64,000 bases of DNA, from positions 1 through 64,000 of the forward strand of contig NZ_LZSO01000031.1 in NCBI RefSeq assembly GCF_001665785.1, written 5' to 3'. Shown piece by piece: positions 43,569 to 51,897 of the stretch. How positions within the stretch are numbered: the stretch's first letter is position 1; each line of letters starts with the position of its first letter. The notes beneath the pieces were generated by a model. It did not search any database. It was given only the letters and a program-made list of their open reading frames with translations, and was not told the origin of the DNA. The stretch is from Mycolicibacterium peregrinum. GTDB taxonomy: Bacteria > Actinomycetota > Actinomycetes > Mycobacteriales > Mycobacteriaceae. Position numbers and translations under genes: made by a program.

Positions 43569-44204
43569 GTGGCCCACATGGCGAGTCGAGGACCTGGACG
43601 TCCTCCCGCAGCAAAGGCAGCGGAGACACGCGAGCGCATCGTGCGCGCTGCCCGCGAAGTTTTCAGCGAACTCGGTTACGACGCCGCTACGTTTCAGGCT
43701 ATCGCGATCCGCGCGGATCTCACCCGCCCGGCAATCAACCATTACTTCAGTAGCAAACGTGTTCTGTACCGCGATGTGGTCGAGCAGACCAATGCGAAAG
43801 TGATCGCCGCAGGCATTGCCAAGGCGCGGGAAGCCACCAGCCTGCTCAACCGTATTTCGGCGTTCTTCGCCGCGGCCATGGATGCCGAGTCCACCGACCG
43901 GTCGGCGGCGGCATTCCTGGTGACGTCGGTTTTGGAGGCGCAGCGCCATCCCGAGCTCGTCTCCGAGGAGCATGACGCGTTGCGCGCCTCGCGGGAGTTC
44001 GTCAAGTGGGCAGTCGACGAGGCGATCGCCGGCGGCGAGTTGACCACCGACACCGATATCCCGGCCATCGTGGAGATGCTGGTGGCGGTGATGTGGGGAA
44101 TGGGCTTTTACGCCGGCTACGTGGGGCATCGTGACGACGTGGCGGTCATCGTCGACAAGTTCGAACTGCTGATGGCGAACAAGCTCTGGCAACTGCGCGA
44201 TTGA
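43569..44204 (+). CDS. TetR-family regulator
   Basis: A 211-residue TetR protein beginning VAHMASRGPGRPPAAKAAET, with the helix-turn-helix FQAIAIRADLTRPAINHYFS at about residues 42-61. The start is set at the GTG 43,569 because CACAAT at 43,557-43,562 fits a -10 box placing transcription start at that codon (leaderless); ATG 43,578 is the alternative. No ribosome site is seen for either. The two methyltransferase genes downstream may be its targets, but they have their own promoter-like sequence. Confidence 0.85.
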   Translation: MAHMASRGPGRPPAAKAAETRERIVRAAREVFSELGYDAATFQAIAIRADLTRPAINHYFSSKRVLYRDVVEQTNAKVIAAGIAKAREATSLLNRISAFFAAAMDAESTDRSAAAFLVTSVLEAQRHPELVSEEHDALRASREFVKWAVDEAIAGGELTTDTDIPAIVEMLVAVMWGMGFYAGYVGHRDDVAVIVDKFELLMANKLWQLRD

Positions 44205-44275
44205 TGCAGCGGTGCCGTGAGGTGCCCCACAGCACCGCATAGATCGGCTAAGTATTCGGTAGCATTGCTTGGCAA

Positions 44276-45238
44276 ATGACTGATCTGAGCGATGTACGGC
44301 CGGGTCGGGCCGAAGGTGACAGTTGGGACATCACCGAGAGCGTCGGGGCGACCGCGCTGGCGGTGGCCGCCTCCCGTGCTGCCGAGACGGTGCAGCCCGA
44401 ACCCCTGATTCGCGATGAGTTCGCCTTCCTCCTGGTGGCGGCCGCAGGTCCGGCGTGGGCGCAGCTTGCCGGTAGCGAACCGCACTGGATCGGTGACGAT
44501 CCGGAGGCTCACCGCATTCACGGCATGGCCCGCAACTACCAGGCTGTGCGGACCCACTACTTCGACGACTACTTCACCGACGTCACCCATGACGGCATCC
44601 GCCAGGTCGTGATCCTGGCCGCGGGCCTGGACTCCCGGTCGTTCCGGCTGGACTGGCCGGCGGGCACCATCGTCTACGAGATCGATCAGCCCAAGGTGCT
44701 GCACTACAAGACCGAGACGTTGCAGGCGCACGGGGCGCTGGCCCGGGCCGAGCACGTCCCGGTGCCGGTCGACCTGCGTGACGATTGGCCCGCGGCACTG
44801 ATCGACGCGGGCTTCGACCCCGGGCAGCCGACCGCATGGCTGGCCGAGGGGCTGCTGCCGTACCTGCCTGCCGAGGCACAGGATCGGCTGTTCGAACTCG
44901 TCGGTGCGCACAGCGCGCCGGGCAGTCGCCTCGCCGTCGAGGACTTCGCCATGGATCCGGCGCGTTTCACCCCGGAGAAGCGGGCCGCACGCCGTGCCCG
45001 CGGTGAGAACATGCGCGCCTCGCTGGGGCTCGACATCGATGCTGACGCGCTGATGTACACGTGTGACGGGCGCGCCGACGCCGCGGAATGGCTCGCTGCC
45101 CACGGCTGGGACGTCGACGCGGTGTCCAGTGCCGACGAGATGGCCCGGCTGGGTCGTGCGGCCGACGCCGACGAACTGGCGGAATTCGGTTTGGACAGCG
45201 TGCTGTTGCGCGCCCGATTGGACGGAGAATCCCGATGA
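44276..45238 (+). CDS. LCM-type SAM-dependent methyltransferase (first of a tandem pair)
   Basis: A 320-residue member of the large mycobacterial family of putative S-adenosylmethionine-dependent methyltransferases (Rv0145/Rv0146 type, related to leucine carboxyl methyltransferases). Motifs: SWDITESVGATALAVAASRA at the N-terminus, QVVILAAGLDSRSFRL for SAM binding, VYEIDQPKVLHYK and AEGLLPYLP. Substrate unknown. TAGCAT at 44,260-44,265 could be a -10 box giving a leaderless or near-leaderless mRNA. The stop overlaps the next gene as ATGA. Confidence 0.93.
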   Translation: MTDLSDVRPGRAEGDSWDITESVGATALAVAASRAAETVQPEPLIRDEFAFLLVAAAGPAWAQLAGSEPHWIGDDPEAHRIHGMARNYQAVRTHYFDDYFTDVTHDGIRQVVILAAGLDSRSFRLDWPAGTIVYEIDQPKVLHYKTETLQAHGALARAEHVPVPVDLRDDWPAALIDAGFDPGQPTAWLAEGLLPYLPAEAQDRLFELVGAHSAPGSRLAVEDFAMDPARFTPEKRAARRARGENMRASLGLDIDADALMYTCDGRADAAEWLAAHGWDVDAVSSADEMARLGRAADADELAEFGLDSVLLRARLDGESR

Positions 45239-46167
45239 GCTCACTGCGCAGCCACGACGACACCTGGGACATCGCCACCAGCGTCGGGTCGACGGCCGTG
45301 ATGGTCGCCGCCGCGAGGGCCGGGGAGACCGGACGCGAGAACCCGCTGATTCGTGATCCTTACGCGGCAATCCTGGTGGCCGGCGCCGGAACCGGCTTCT
45401 GGGAGACGCTGCTGGACCAGGATGTCGCCGCCAAGATCGCAGAGGTCGATGACGAGGCCGCCAAGATCTTCGAGCACATGGGCAGCTACCAGGCGGTGCG
45501 CACGCACTTCTTCGATGCGTACTTCACCGAGGCCGCGAACGCCGGTATCCGCCAGATCGTCATCCTGGCGTCGGGTCTGGATTCTCGCGCGTACCGGCTC
45601 GAGTGGCCGGCCGGCACCACGGTCTTCGAGATCGATCAGCCGAAGGTGCTGGAGTACAAGGCCGAGACGTTGGCCGCGCATGGCGCGCAGCCGTCGGCGC
45701 AGCGCCGGGAGGTGGCCATCGATCTACGCCAGTATTGGCCCAAAGCATTGCGGGAAGCGGGATTTGACGATTCCCAGCCGACCGCGTGGCTTGCCGAAGG
45801 CCTGCTGATGTATCTGCCTGCCGACGCCCAGGATCGACTCTTCGAGCTCGTCACCGAGTTGTCAGCCCCGGGGAGTCGGATCGCCGCCGAGACCGCCGGC
45901 GTTTCGGCCGGCGAGCGCCGCGAGGAGATGCGCGAGCGTTTCGAGCGCTTCGCAGCGCAGTTCAACATGGAGCAGGCGCTCAACATCCAGGACCTGATCT
46001 ACGAAGATCCTGACCGTGCCGATGTGGCGCAGTGGCTGGCCGCCCACGGTTGGCGGGCCGACGGTGTGCACTCGCTCGACGAGATGCGCCGGCTGGGCCG
46101 CTATGTGGAGATCGAGCACGACGACACGCGGGCGTTCTCCACATTCGTCACCGCCGAGAAGCTCTGA
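45235..46167 (+). CDS. LCM-type SAM-dependent methyltransferase (second of a tandem pair)
   Basis: The 310-residue paralogue of the preceding gene with the same ordered motifs: TWDIATSVGSTAVMVAAARA, QIVILASGLDSRAYRL, VFEIDQPKVLEYK and AEGLLMYLP. It starts at ATG 45,235, overlapping the upstream stop, so both are made from one transcript. The pair looks like an old tandem duplication that has diverged most in the C-terminal third. A strong terminator follows 15 bp after the stop. Confidence 0.94.
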   Translation: MSSLRSHDDTWDIATSVGSTAVMVAAARAGETGRENPLIRDPYAAILVAGAGTGFWETLLDQDVAAKIAEVDDEAAKIFEHMGSYQAVRTHFFDAYFTEAANAGIRQIVILASGLDSRAYRLEWPAGTTVFEIDQPKVLEYKAETLAAHGAQPSAQRREVAIDLRQYWPKALREAGFDDSQPTAWLAEGLLMYLPADAQDRLFELVTELSAPGSRIAAETAGVSAGERREEMRERFERFAAQFNMEQALNIQDLIYEDPDRADVAQWLAAHGWRADGVHSLDEMRRLGRYVEIEHDDTRAFSTFVTAEKL

Positions 46168-46182
46168 GCTCTTTGACATGAC

Positions 46183-46216
46183 GAAAGGGGCGCCCCGATT
46201 GCGGGGCGCCCCTTTC
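46183..46216. terminator. Bidirectional intrinsic-type terminator
   Basis: Perfect 14 bp inverted repeat GAAAGGGGCGCCCC/GGGGCGCCCCTTTC with a 6-base loop, followed on + by ATTTTCG. It lies between the + strand methyltransferase pair and the minus-strand peptide gene, so it can end transcription from both sides. Confidence 0.88.
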
Positions 46217-46230
46217 ATTTTCGTTGTCGA

Positions 46231-46428
46231 TCAGTGGTTCGACATCGCCTTGGTGCGATTCACGTTGGTGTGCTTGACCGTGGTGTCGACCTGGGGAACC
46301 GTTGCCCTCTGATGCATCTGGTGCACCCAGAGGTGGTGGTCCACTCCGGCTGAGGCGGGTGCGGACAGGCCCAGAAGGGCGGTGGCCACTCCGCTGACGA
46401 GCAATGCGGGAATTCCGAACTTTTTCAT
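46231..46428 (-). CDS. Small secreted peptide, His-containing (copy A)
   Basis: A 65-residue precursor: Lys-Lys start, hydrophobic core, and a signal-peptidase site after APASA (about residue 27). The mature part of about 38 residues begins GVDHHLWVHQMHQ and ends KAMSNH, with seven His. It contains ATVPQVDTTVKH, which matches VTVPHVDTTVHQ in copy B at 46,577. There is no lipobox and no Cys. Start ATG 46,426-46,428 has an AAAGGAT ribosome site. Secreted; function unknown. The His clusters hint at metal binding, which is inference. Confidence 0.8.
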   Translation of the reverse strand: MKKFGIPALLVSGVATALLGLSAPASAGVDHHLWVHQMHQRATVPQVDTTVKHTNVNRTKAMSNH

Positions 46429-46512
46429 CTATTTCTATCCTTTTTACGAACACATTCCGCACTGAACAACCGCTGGACCTGGGCGTTTATTCCTACTAAA
46501 CCCTGATTGACA

Positions 46513-46530
46513 CGGTGACGGTGGTCACCG
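46513..46530 (-). terminator. Hairpin after peptide copy B
   Basis: Inverted repeat CGGTGAC/GTCACCG with a 4-base loop, downstream of the minus-strand gene at 46,577. It probably ends or attenuates that transcript before copy A, suggesting that the two peptides are separately controlled. Confidence 0.5.
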
Positions 46531-46576
46531 GATCGGTCGGTTCATCGGGAGCCGTGTCTACGAGCCCGTCGCAGCC

Positions 46577-46756
46577 TCAGTGGCTCTGGTGCACCGTGGT
46601 GTCGACGTGCGGCACGGTGACGTGCGGACCGATCTGATCCAGCCAATCGTGGTGGGACACATCGGCGGAAGCCGGGCCGGCCAGGCCCAGAACTGCGGCC
46701 GCCAGGCCGCTCGCGATCACTGTGCTCATCCCGGCCCTGATTCCGAACTTCTTCAT
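46577..46756 (-). CDS. Small secreted peptide, His-containing (copy B)
   Basis: A 59-residue precursor starting MKKFGIRAGMSTV with a signal peptide cleaved after GPASA. The mature peptide of about 28 residues is DVSHHDWLDQIGPHVTVPHV followed by DTTVHQSH. It shares its start (MKKFGI) and the VDTTV core with copy A, so the two are tandem paralogues. The ATG at 46,754-46,756 follows an AGAGGCAGAGGAA ribosome site. The longer frame to 46,870 is rejected because the signal peptide begins at this Met. Secreted; function unknown. Confidence 0.8.
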   Translation of the reverse strand: MKKFGIRAGMSTVIASGLAAAVLGLAGPASADVSHHDWLDQIGPHVTVPHVDTTVHQSH

Positions 46757-46901
46757 TTCCTCTGCCTCTTTCCAACTCTGTGCTTTCTTGATTGGTTCAA
46801 CTAAAGGAGCCCGCTGTTGATTCCTGATCGGCGACGTTGGCGGCAATTGGCTGCCGGATGGCAGAAACACGTCAGCCGGGCCGCCAATGAGCGCTGACGG
46901 A

Positions 46902-46937
46902 CCCGGTTAACCGGGAGTTATCCGCCCGCCGTATACA
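46902..46937 (+). promoter_or_regulatory. SDR-gene promoter with palindromic operator
   Basis: Perfect 14 bp palindrome CCCGGTTAACCGGG at 46,902-46,915, then a near-consensus -10 box TATACA at 46,932-46,937. The palindrome occupies the -35 position, so a repressor bound there would block transcription of the downstream SDR gene. The ribosome site GAGGAGGA at about 46,971-46,978 precedes ATG 46,986. Confidence 0.65.
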
Positions 46938-46985
46938 GGAGGGGAGCTGAGCCGTTTCCCGGCCCGTTATCGAGGAGGAATCCCC

Positions 46986-47849
46986 ATGCCAGGAGTGCAG
47001 GATCGCGTTGTCGTCGTCACCGGAGCCGGTGGAGGTCTGGGCCGTGAATACGCCCTGACGCTCGCACGTGAGGGCGCCAGCGTCGTCGTCAACGACCTGG
47101 GCGGTGCCCGCGACGGGTCCGGCGCCGGACACAACATGGCCGACGAGGTCGTGGCCGAGATCAAGGCCGCCGGTGGCCGTGCCGTCGCCAACTATGACAG
47201 CGTCGCCGAGCAGGCCGGCGCCGAGAACATCATCAAGACCGCGATCGACGAGTTCGGCAAGGTCGACGGTGTGGTGAGCAACGCGGGCATCCTGCGTGAC
47301 GGCACCTTCCACAAGATGACGTTCGAGCAGTGGGACGCCGTGCTCAAGGTGCACCTCTACGGCGGGTACAACGTGATCCGCGCCGCGTGGCCGCACTTCC
47401 GCGAGCAGAGCTTCGGCCGCGTTGTCGTCGCCACCTCCACCAGCGGCCTGTTCGGCAACTTCGGTCAGGCCAACTACGGTGCGGCCAAGCTCGGCCTGGT
47501 CGGCCTGATCAACACGCTGGCCCAGGAAGGCGCCAAGTACAACATCAAGACCAATGCGGTCGCGCCGATCGCCGCCACCCGCATGACCCAGGACATCCTG
47601 CCGCCCGAGGTGTTCGAGAAGCTGACCCCCGAGTACGTCGCCCCGGTGGTGGCCTACCTGATGACCGAGGAACTGCCCGACACCGACTCGGTGTTCATCG
47701 TCGGCGGCGGCAAGGTGCAGCGGACCGCGCTGTTCCAGAACGACGGCATCACCTTCAGTGAGGTGCCTTCGGTCGATGAGATCGCCGCCAAGTGGGGCGA
47801 GATAACCGATCTGTCCGCCGCTCAGCAGGCCAGCTTCAAGCTGGGCTGA
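46986..47849 (+). CDS. Short-chain dehydrogenase/reductase, 3-hydroxyacyl-CoA dehydrogenase type
   Basis: A 287-residue SDR of the Rv0148/peroxisomal multifunctional-enzyme class, expected to oxidise 3-hydroxyacyl-CoA with NAD. Motifs: VTGAGGGLGREYAL (cofactor), SNAG at 98-101, the catalytic Ser 151, Tyr 164 and Lys 168 (NYGAAK). It starts behind GAGGAGGA and heads a + strand run of closely spaced genes (quinone reductase, HAD, methyltransferase, DUF456, YceI). The palindrome over its promoter suggests repression by an unlinked regulator. Confidence 0.94.
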   Translation: MPGVQDRVVVVTGAGGGLGREYALTLAREGASVVVNDLGGARDGSGAGHNMADEVVAEIKAAGGRAVANYDSVAEQAGAENIIKTAIDEFGKVDGVVSNAGILRDGTFHKMTFEQWDAVLKVHLYGGYNVIRAAWPHFREQSFGRVVVATSTSGLFGNFGQANYGAAKLGLVGLINTLAQEGAKYNIKTNAVAPIAATRMTQDILPPEVFEKLTPEYVAPVVAYLMTEELPDTDSVFIVGGGKVQRTALFQNDGITFSEVPSVDEIAAKWGEITDLSAAQQASFKLG

Positions 47850-47854
47850 AACAC

Positions 47855-48826
47855 GTGAAGGCGCTTGTAGCGCAGGCACTTACCGGTACATCCGGGCTGG
47901 CGTACGTCGACGTGGATGATGTGGCTGATCCTTCCGGTCAAGCCGTCATCATCGACGTCGGCGCCGCCGGCGTCTGTTTCCCCGATCTGCTGTTGCTCCG
48001 CGGTGAGTACCAACTTCGGCTCGAACCACCGTTCACTCCCGGCATGGAGGTGGCCGGAACGGTCCGGTCGGCACCCGAGGGTTCGGGGTTCGCCCCGGGC
48101 CAGCGGGTCTCGGCGATGACGATGCTGGGCGGCTACGCCGAACAGGTGGCAGCCTTGCCTGCCAACGTGATCCCGACCGCCGACGGACTCGACGACGGCC
48201 AGGCCGCCTCGCTGTTGGGCAACTACTACACGATGCAGTTCGCGCTGGCCCGCCGCGGTGGGCTGCTGCCGGGCGAGACCGTGCTGGTGCTCGGCTCGGC
48301 CGGCGGTATCGGTGTCGCCTCGATCCAGCTGGCCAAAGCCATGGGCGCCAAGGTGATTGCGATGGTGCACCGGTCCGGGGCCGAGGAGTTCGTCACGTCG
48401 GTGGGCGCAGATGTGGTGCTGCCGCTGACCGACGGCTGGCGTGAGGCGGTCATGGACGCCACCGGAGGCGAAGGCGTCGATCTGGTCGTCGACCCGATCG
48501 GCGGCGAGGCCTTCGACGACGCCATCCGGGTGCTGGCGCCCGAAGGCCGGCTGCTGGTCATCGGGTTCGCCGCAGGCGGCGGCATCCCGACCGTCAAGGT
48601 CAACCGGTTGCTGCTGCGTAACGTCAGCGTGGTGGGTGTGGGTTGGGGCGAGTTCGTCCGCCGCCACCCCGCCGCTCAGGCCCAGGTCGGCGCCGAGCTC
48701 AACAAGCTGGTGGCCGGCGGGCTTCATCCGCCTGCGCCGGTGCGGTACCCGCTGTCCGAGGGCGCGGCTGCGCTCGATGCGCTGGCCAACGGTGAGGTGC
48801 GCGGGAAACTGATCCTGGAACCCTAA
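47855..48826 (+). CDS. NADPH:quinone oxidoreductase-type MDR enzyme
   Basis: A 323-residue zinc-independent medium-chain reductase of the Rv0149 type. It has GAAGVCFPDLLLLRGEY, the N-terminal fold with PFTPGMEVAGTV, and the nucleotide motif VLGSAGGIGVASIQLAKA. The start is a GTG at 47,855, six bases after the SDR stop. Probably NADPH-dependent reduction of quinones or enoyl compounds; substrate not determinable. The neighbouring SDR suggests acyl or lipid metabolism. Confidence 0.92.
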   Translation: MKALVAQALTGTSGLAYVDVDDVADPSGQAVIIDVGAAGVCFPDLLLLRGEYQLRLEPPFTPGMEVAGTVRSAPEGSGFAPGQRVSAMTMLGGYAEQVAALPANVIPTADGLDDGQAASLLGNYYTMQFALARRGGLLPGETVLVLGSAGGIGVASIQLAKAMGAKVIAMVHRSGAEEFVTSVGADVVLPLTDGWREAVMDATGGEGVDLVVDPIGGEAFDDAIRVLAPEGRLLVIGFAAGGGIPTVKVNRLLLRNVSVVGVGWGEFVRRHPAAQAQVGAELNKLVAGGLHPPAPVRYPLSEGAAALDALANGEVRGKLILEP

Positions 48827-48828
48827 CC

Positions 48829-49524
48829 ATGAAAGCCCTGGCCTTCGATGTGTTCGGCACCGTCGTCGACTGGCGGTCCAGCATCATCGGTGAGCTGGAA
48901 GCATTCGGTAAAAGCCGCGGGCTGCAACGGGATTGGCCGGTCTTCGCCGACAATTGGCGGGCCGGCTATGCCCCGGCGATGGACCGGGTGCGGCGTGGTG
49001 AGCTGCCGTGGACCAGGATCGACGATCTGCATCGCGCGATCCTGGTCTCACTGCTCGAGGAGGCAGCTGTCGAGGCAGGCCCGGACGAGATCGACCACCT
49101 CAACCGGGCCTGGCACCGGCTGGATCCCTGGCCGGACTCGGTGGCCGGGCTGACCCGGCTCAAACAGCACTACCTCATCACGACGTTGTCGAACGGCAAC
49201 GTCTCACTGCTGACCAACATGGCCAAACATGCCGGGCTGCCGTGGGATTGCGTGATCTCGGCCGAGCTGTTCCGGCACTACAAGCCCGATCTCGAGGCCT
49301 ACCGCGGCTGTGCCGACCTGCTGGACATCGCACCCGAGGAGCTGATGCTGGTCGCGGCCCATCCTTCCGACCTGCGTGCCGCCCGTACCGCCGGACTCGG
49401 GACCGCATACGTGGCCCGGCCACTGGAGCACGGCCCGGACGCGACTCCGTACGACGTCACGGCCGATGGTTTCGACATCGTCGCGGCCGATTTTGTCGAC
49501 CTCGCCGACCAACTTGGTGCGTAG
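48829..49524 (+). CDS. HAD-superfamily hydrolase, haloacid dehalogenase type II
   Basis: A 231-residue HAD hydrolase. The nucleophile Asp 7 is in LAFDVFGTVVDW; motif 2 is TTLSNGNVSLL; the Lys is in RHYKPDLEAY; the acidic motif is VAAHPSDLRAARTAG. The pattern fits (S)-2-haloacid dehalogenase-like proteins, though many of these act on phosphate esters. It begins 2 bp after the quinone reductase stop and is cotranscribed. Confidence 0.92.
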   Translation: MKALAFDVFGTVVDWRSSIIGELEAFGKSRGLQRDWPVFADNWRAGYAPAMDRVRRGELPWTRIDDLHRAILVSLLEEAAVEAGPDEIDHLNRAWHRLDPWPDSVAGLTRLKQHYLITTLSNGNVSLLTNMAKHAGLPWDCVISAELFRHYKPDLEAYRGCADLLDIAPEELMLVAAHPSDLRAARTAGLGTAYVARPLEHGPDATPYDVTADGFDIVAADFVDLADQLGA

Positions 49525-49533
49525 CGTAGGGGT

Positions 49534-50256
49534 GTGGACACCGCATCGAGTCAGGCACTGCGCAAGGCGCTCGAGCTTCTCGCCGATCCGCCGGCCGAGC
49601 CGGACGTCAGCAAGGGGTATCTCGACCTGTTGGGCGACGGCAGTGACGCCCCGAAGAACGCGGGATTCATCCAGAAACTGTGGGCGTCCCCGCTCGGGTC
49701 GAAGCTCTACGACAACGCCCAGGGGATCGGCCGCAAGCTGATGACGGCGTGGCAGGAACCGACCGAATGGCTGAACATCCCGCCCGGCGGCCTCGCGCTC
49801 GATGTCGGCAGCGGACCGGGCAATGTGACGGCCGCGCTGGCGCGGTCGGCCGGGCTGGACGGGATCGCGTTCGGTGTGGACATCTCCGAGCCGATGCTGG
49901 CCCGCGCCGTCGAGGCCGAAGCGGGCCGCCAGGTCGGTTTCCTGCGTGCCGACGCTCAGAAGCTCCCGTTCCGTGACGACGTCTTCGACGCGGTGACATC
50001 GATCGCGGTGTTGCAGTTGATCCCCGACGCAGAGGCCGCACTGGCCGAGATGGTGCGGGTGCTGCGCCCCGGCGGTCGGATGGCGATCATGGTGCCCACG
50101 GCGACGAACCGGGGGCCGGCGCAGCTGTTGTCGAAGGGCGGTGCGCGCTTCTTCGCCGAAGATGAGCTCGCCGACCGGTTCGAGGGGCTGGGTCTGGAGC
50201 GGGTGCGGTCGAAGACCATGGGCACCATGCAGTGGGTGCGCGGGCAGAAACCGTGA
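49534..50256 (+). CDS. Class I SAM-dependent methyltransferase
   Basis: A 240-residue methyltransferase with the class I SAM fold: LALDVGSGPGNVTAALA, VDISEPMLARAV, DAQKLPFRDDVFDAVTS and VLRPGGRMAIMVP. The start is a GTG at 49,534, nine bases after the HAD stop. Substrate unknown; this ubiE-like pattern is common for small-molecule or quinone methylation. The stop overlaps the next start as GTGA. Confidence 0.92.
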   Translation: MDTASSQALRKALELLADPPAEPDVSKGYLDLLGDGSDAPKNAGFIQKLWASPLGSKLYDNAQGIGRKLMTAWQEPTEWLNIPPGGLALDVGSGPGNVTAALARSAGLDGIAFGVDISEPMLARAVEAEAGRQVGFLRADAQKLPFRDDVFDAVTSIAVLQLIPDAEAALAEMVRVLRPGGRMAIMVPTATNRGPAQLLSKGGARFFAEDELADRFEGLGLERVRSKTMGTMQWVRGQKP

Positions 50257-50756
50257 GCACTCTCGGTGTTGTTCTCGTCGCATTGGTGATCGCCATCGGA
50301 CTTCTCGGCATCGTGCTGCCCGTCCTGCCCGGTGGCGGATTTCTGGTCTTCGCCGCGATCGCGGTGTGGGCGATCTGGGAGGCCAAGGACGGGACAAACG
50401 CCACGGTTGCATGGGTGACGCTCGGGGTCGCAGCGGTGTTCTTCGTGACGGCCGAGGTGATCAAGTATGTCTGGCCCGTGCGCCGGATGCGGGCCGCCGA
50501 GGTGGGGATCTGGAGCCTGGCAGCCGGTGGGGTGCTCGGCCTCATCGGCTTCTTCGTGATCCCGGTGATCGGTTTGGTGATCGGCTTCGTCGCGGGGGTG
50601 TATCTGGCGGAGCTGGCCTCACGTCGCGACTACCGGCGGGCCTGGACGTCAACTGTCCACGCGCTCAAAGGTGTTGCGCTGTCAGTCGGCGTAGAGCTGA
50701 CCGGAGCGTTACTCGCGACGGTCACCTGGGTGACGGGTCTGGTGATCGCCGCGTGA
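50253..50756 (+). CDS. DUF456 membrane protein
   Basis: A 167-residue integral membrane protein of the DUF456 type, with about four helices, including LGIVLPVLPGGGFLVFAAIA near the start and glycine-rich IGFFVIPVIGLVIGFVAGVY. Role unknown. It overlaps its neighbours on both sides as GTGA, so it is part of the SDR operon. Confidence 0.88.
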   Translation: MSTLGVVLVALVIAIGLLGIVLPVLPGGGFLVFAAIAVWAIWEAKDGTNATVAWVTLGVAAVFFVTAEVIKYVWPVRRMRAAEVGIWSLAAGGVLGLIGFFVIPVIGLVIGFVAGVYLAELASRRDYRRAWTSTVHALKGVALSVGVELTGALLATVTWVTGLVIAA

Positions 50757-51289
50757 CGCAGTGGGACCTGGGCCCCGACTCGGGCGAGTTGCTGCTTCAC
50801 ACCGGTGTGACGGGCAGCGCGTCGCGGATGGGTCATCGGTTGACCATCGCGATGCGCTCGTGGCACGCGACCGTGGAATGGGACGGCGACACACCGTCGG
50901 CGGTGGAGGTGACGGTGGACCTCGATTCACTTGACGTGCTCCGGGGCGAAGGCGGCATGACGCCGTTGTCGGGGGCCGAGAAGGTGCTGATCCGATCGAA
51001 CGCGTTGAAGACGTTGCGGGCGAAGAAGTTCCCGCAGGCCCGGTTCCGGTCCACATCGATCGAGCGCTCTGCTTCTCTGGTACGGATCGCCGGTGTTCTC
51101 GAGCTTGCCGGTCATTCCGGCGACCAGACTGTCGAGATCGAGGTGTCCGACGATGCTGTGCTCGGCACGGCTTCTGTGCGGCACGGCGATTTCGGAATCA
51201 AGCAGTATTCGATGCTGATGGGCGCGATGAAGGTGGCCGACGAGGTGCGGGTGTCCTTGACTGCCAACGTCCCTCGGGAATCTGCCTGA
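50753..51289 (+). CDS. YceI-like lipocalin-fold protein
   Basis: A 178-residue protein resembling the YceI family (polyisoprenoid-binding lipocalin-like barrel): GELLLHTGVTGSASRMGHRL, a strand pair with VEVTVDLDSLDVLRG, then KFPQARFRSTSIER and a closing FGIKQYSMLMGAMKVADEV. There is no signal peptide, unlike E. coli YceI. The start is a GTG overlapping the DUF456 stop. A small hairpin follows. Confidence 0.85.
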   Translation: MTQWDLGPDSGELLLHTGVTGSASRMGHRLTIAMRSWHATVEWDGDTPSAVEVTVDLDSLDVLRGEGGMTPLSGAEKVLIRSNALKTLRAKKFPQARFRSTSIERSASLVRIAGVLELAGHSGDQTVEIEVSDDAVLGTASVRHGDFGIKQYSMLMGAMKVADEVRVSLTANVPRESA

Positions 51290-51318
51290 CCAGCGGAAAG
51301 CCTCTGCTGTTCACCGGA

Positions 51319-51336
51319 CTGACAAGTTCCTGTCAG
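51319..51336 (+). terminator. Short hairpin after the YceI-like gene
   Basis: CTGACA/TGTCAG with a 6-base loop, followed by CTTTGC, 30 bp after the stop. A weak candidate terminator for the long + strand operon. Confidence 0.4.
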
Positions 51337-51408
51337 CTTTGCTCAACCCTGGTGTAAGACACCGGTCAAAGGGGTAGTTGTTGAGACGGTGAAGGTGAGG
51401 AGTCCCTC

Positions 51409-51897
51409 GTGAACATCGTCTCAGGTGCCCTACAGGCAGTAAGCCGTACCGCAGACGCGACCACTGCAGCCGCGGGAGCTGTCGGCGGCGCTGCCGTCAA
51501 CGGCGTGGTCGGCGGGATCAAAGGGGTCGGCGCGGGTATTCGCAGCGGGGTGAGTCAGGGCAGCAGATCGCCGGCCGCGGCCGCACTGACGCTGGCCGCG
51601 GTGGGGGCCGCGGGCCTCGTCGAGTGGCCGGTGCTGCTGACCGTGGGTGGCGCCGCACTGGTGGTCCATCAGATCAACCAGCGCGCAGGCGACGGCCAGG
51701 CCGGCGATGAGCAGCCGGCCCGCGACACCTCACCGCCGAAGAAGTCCACGGCTGCCAAGCGCACCGCTGCAGCCAAGCGCTCCGCCCCGACCAAACGCTC
51801 CGCCCCAGCCAAGCGTTCCGCGAGCGCCAGTGGTCCCAAGGCGACAACCCGGCAGTCGGCATCTCGACGGACCTCGGCGGCGACCCGCAGTAAGTGA
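51409..51897 (+). CDS. Small protein with hydrophobic centre and histone H1-like Lys/Ala tail
   Basis: A 162-residue product. Residues 1-60 are Ala/Gly-rich; 60-90 form a hydrophobic module (LVEWPVLLTVGGAALVVHQ); the last 50 residues are a basic Lys/Arg/Ala/Ser tail with repeated KRSAP units, like the tail of bacterial H1-like DNA-binding proteins. The hydrophobic module recurs at 56,375 on the other side of the ATPase. The start is a GTG; the stop overlaps the ATPase start as GTGA, so they are made together. It may tether the ATPase region or DNA to the membrane; function unknown. Confidence 0.78.
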   Translation: MNIVSGALQAVSRTADATTAAAGAVGGAAVNGVVGGIKGVGAGIRSGVSQGSRSPAAAALTLAAVGAAGLVEWPVLLTVGGAALVVHQINQRAGDGQAGDEQPARDTSPPKKSTAAKRTAAAKRSAPTKRSAPAKRSASASGPKATTRQSASRRTSAATRSK

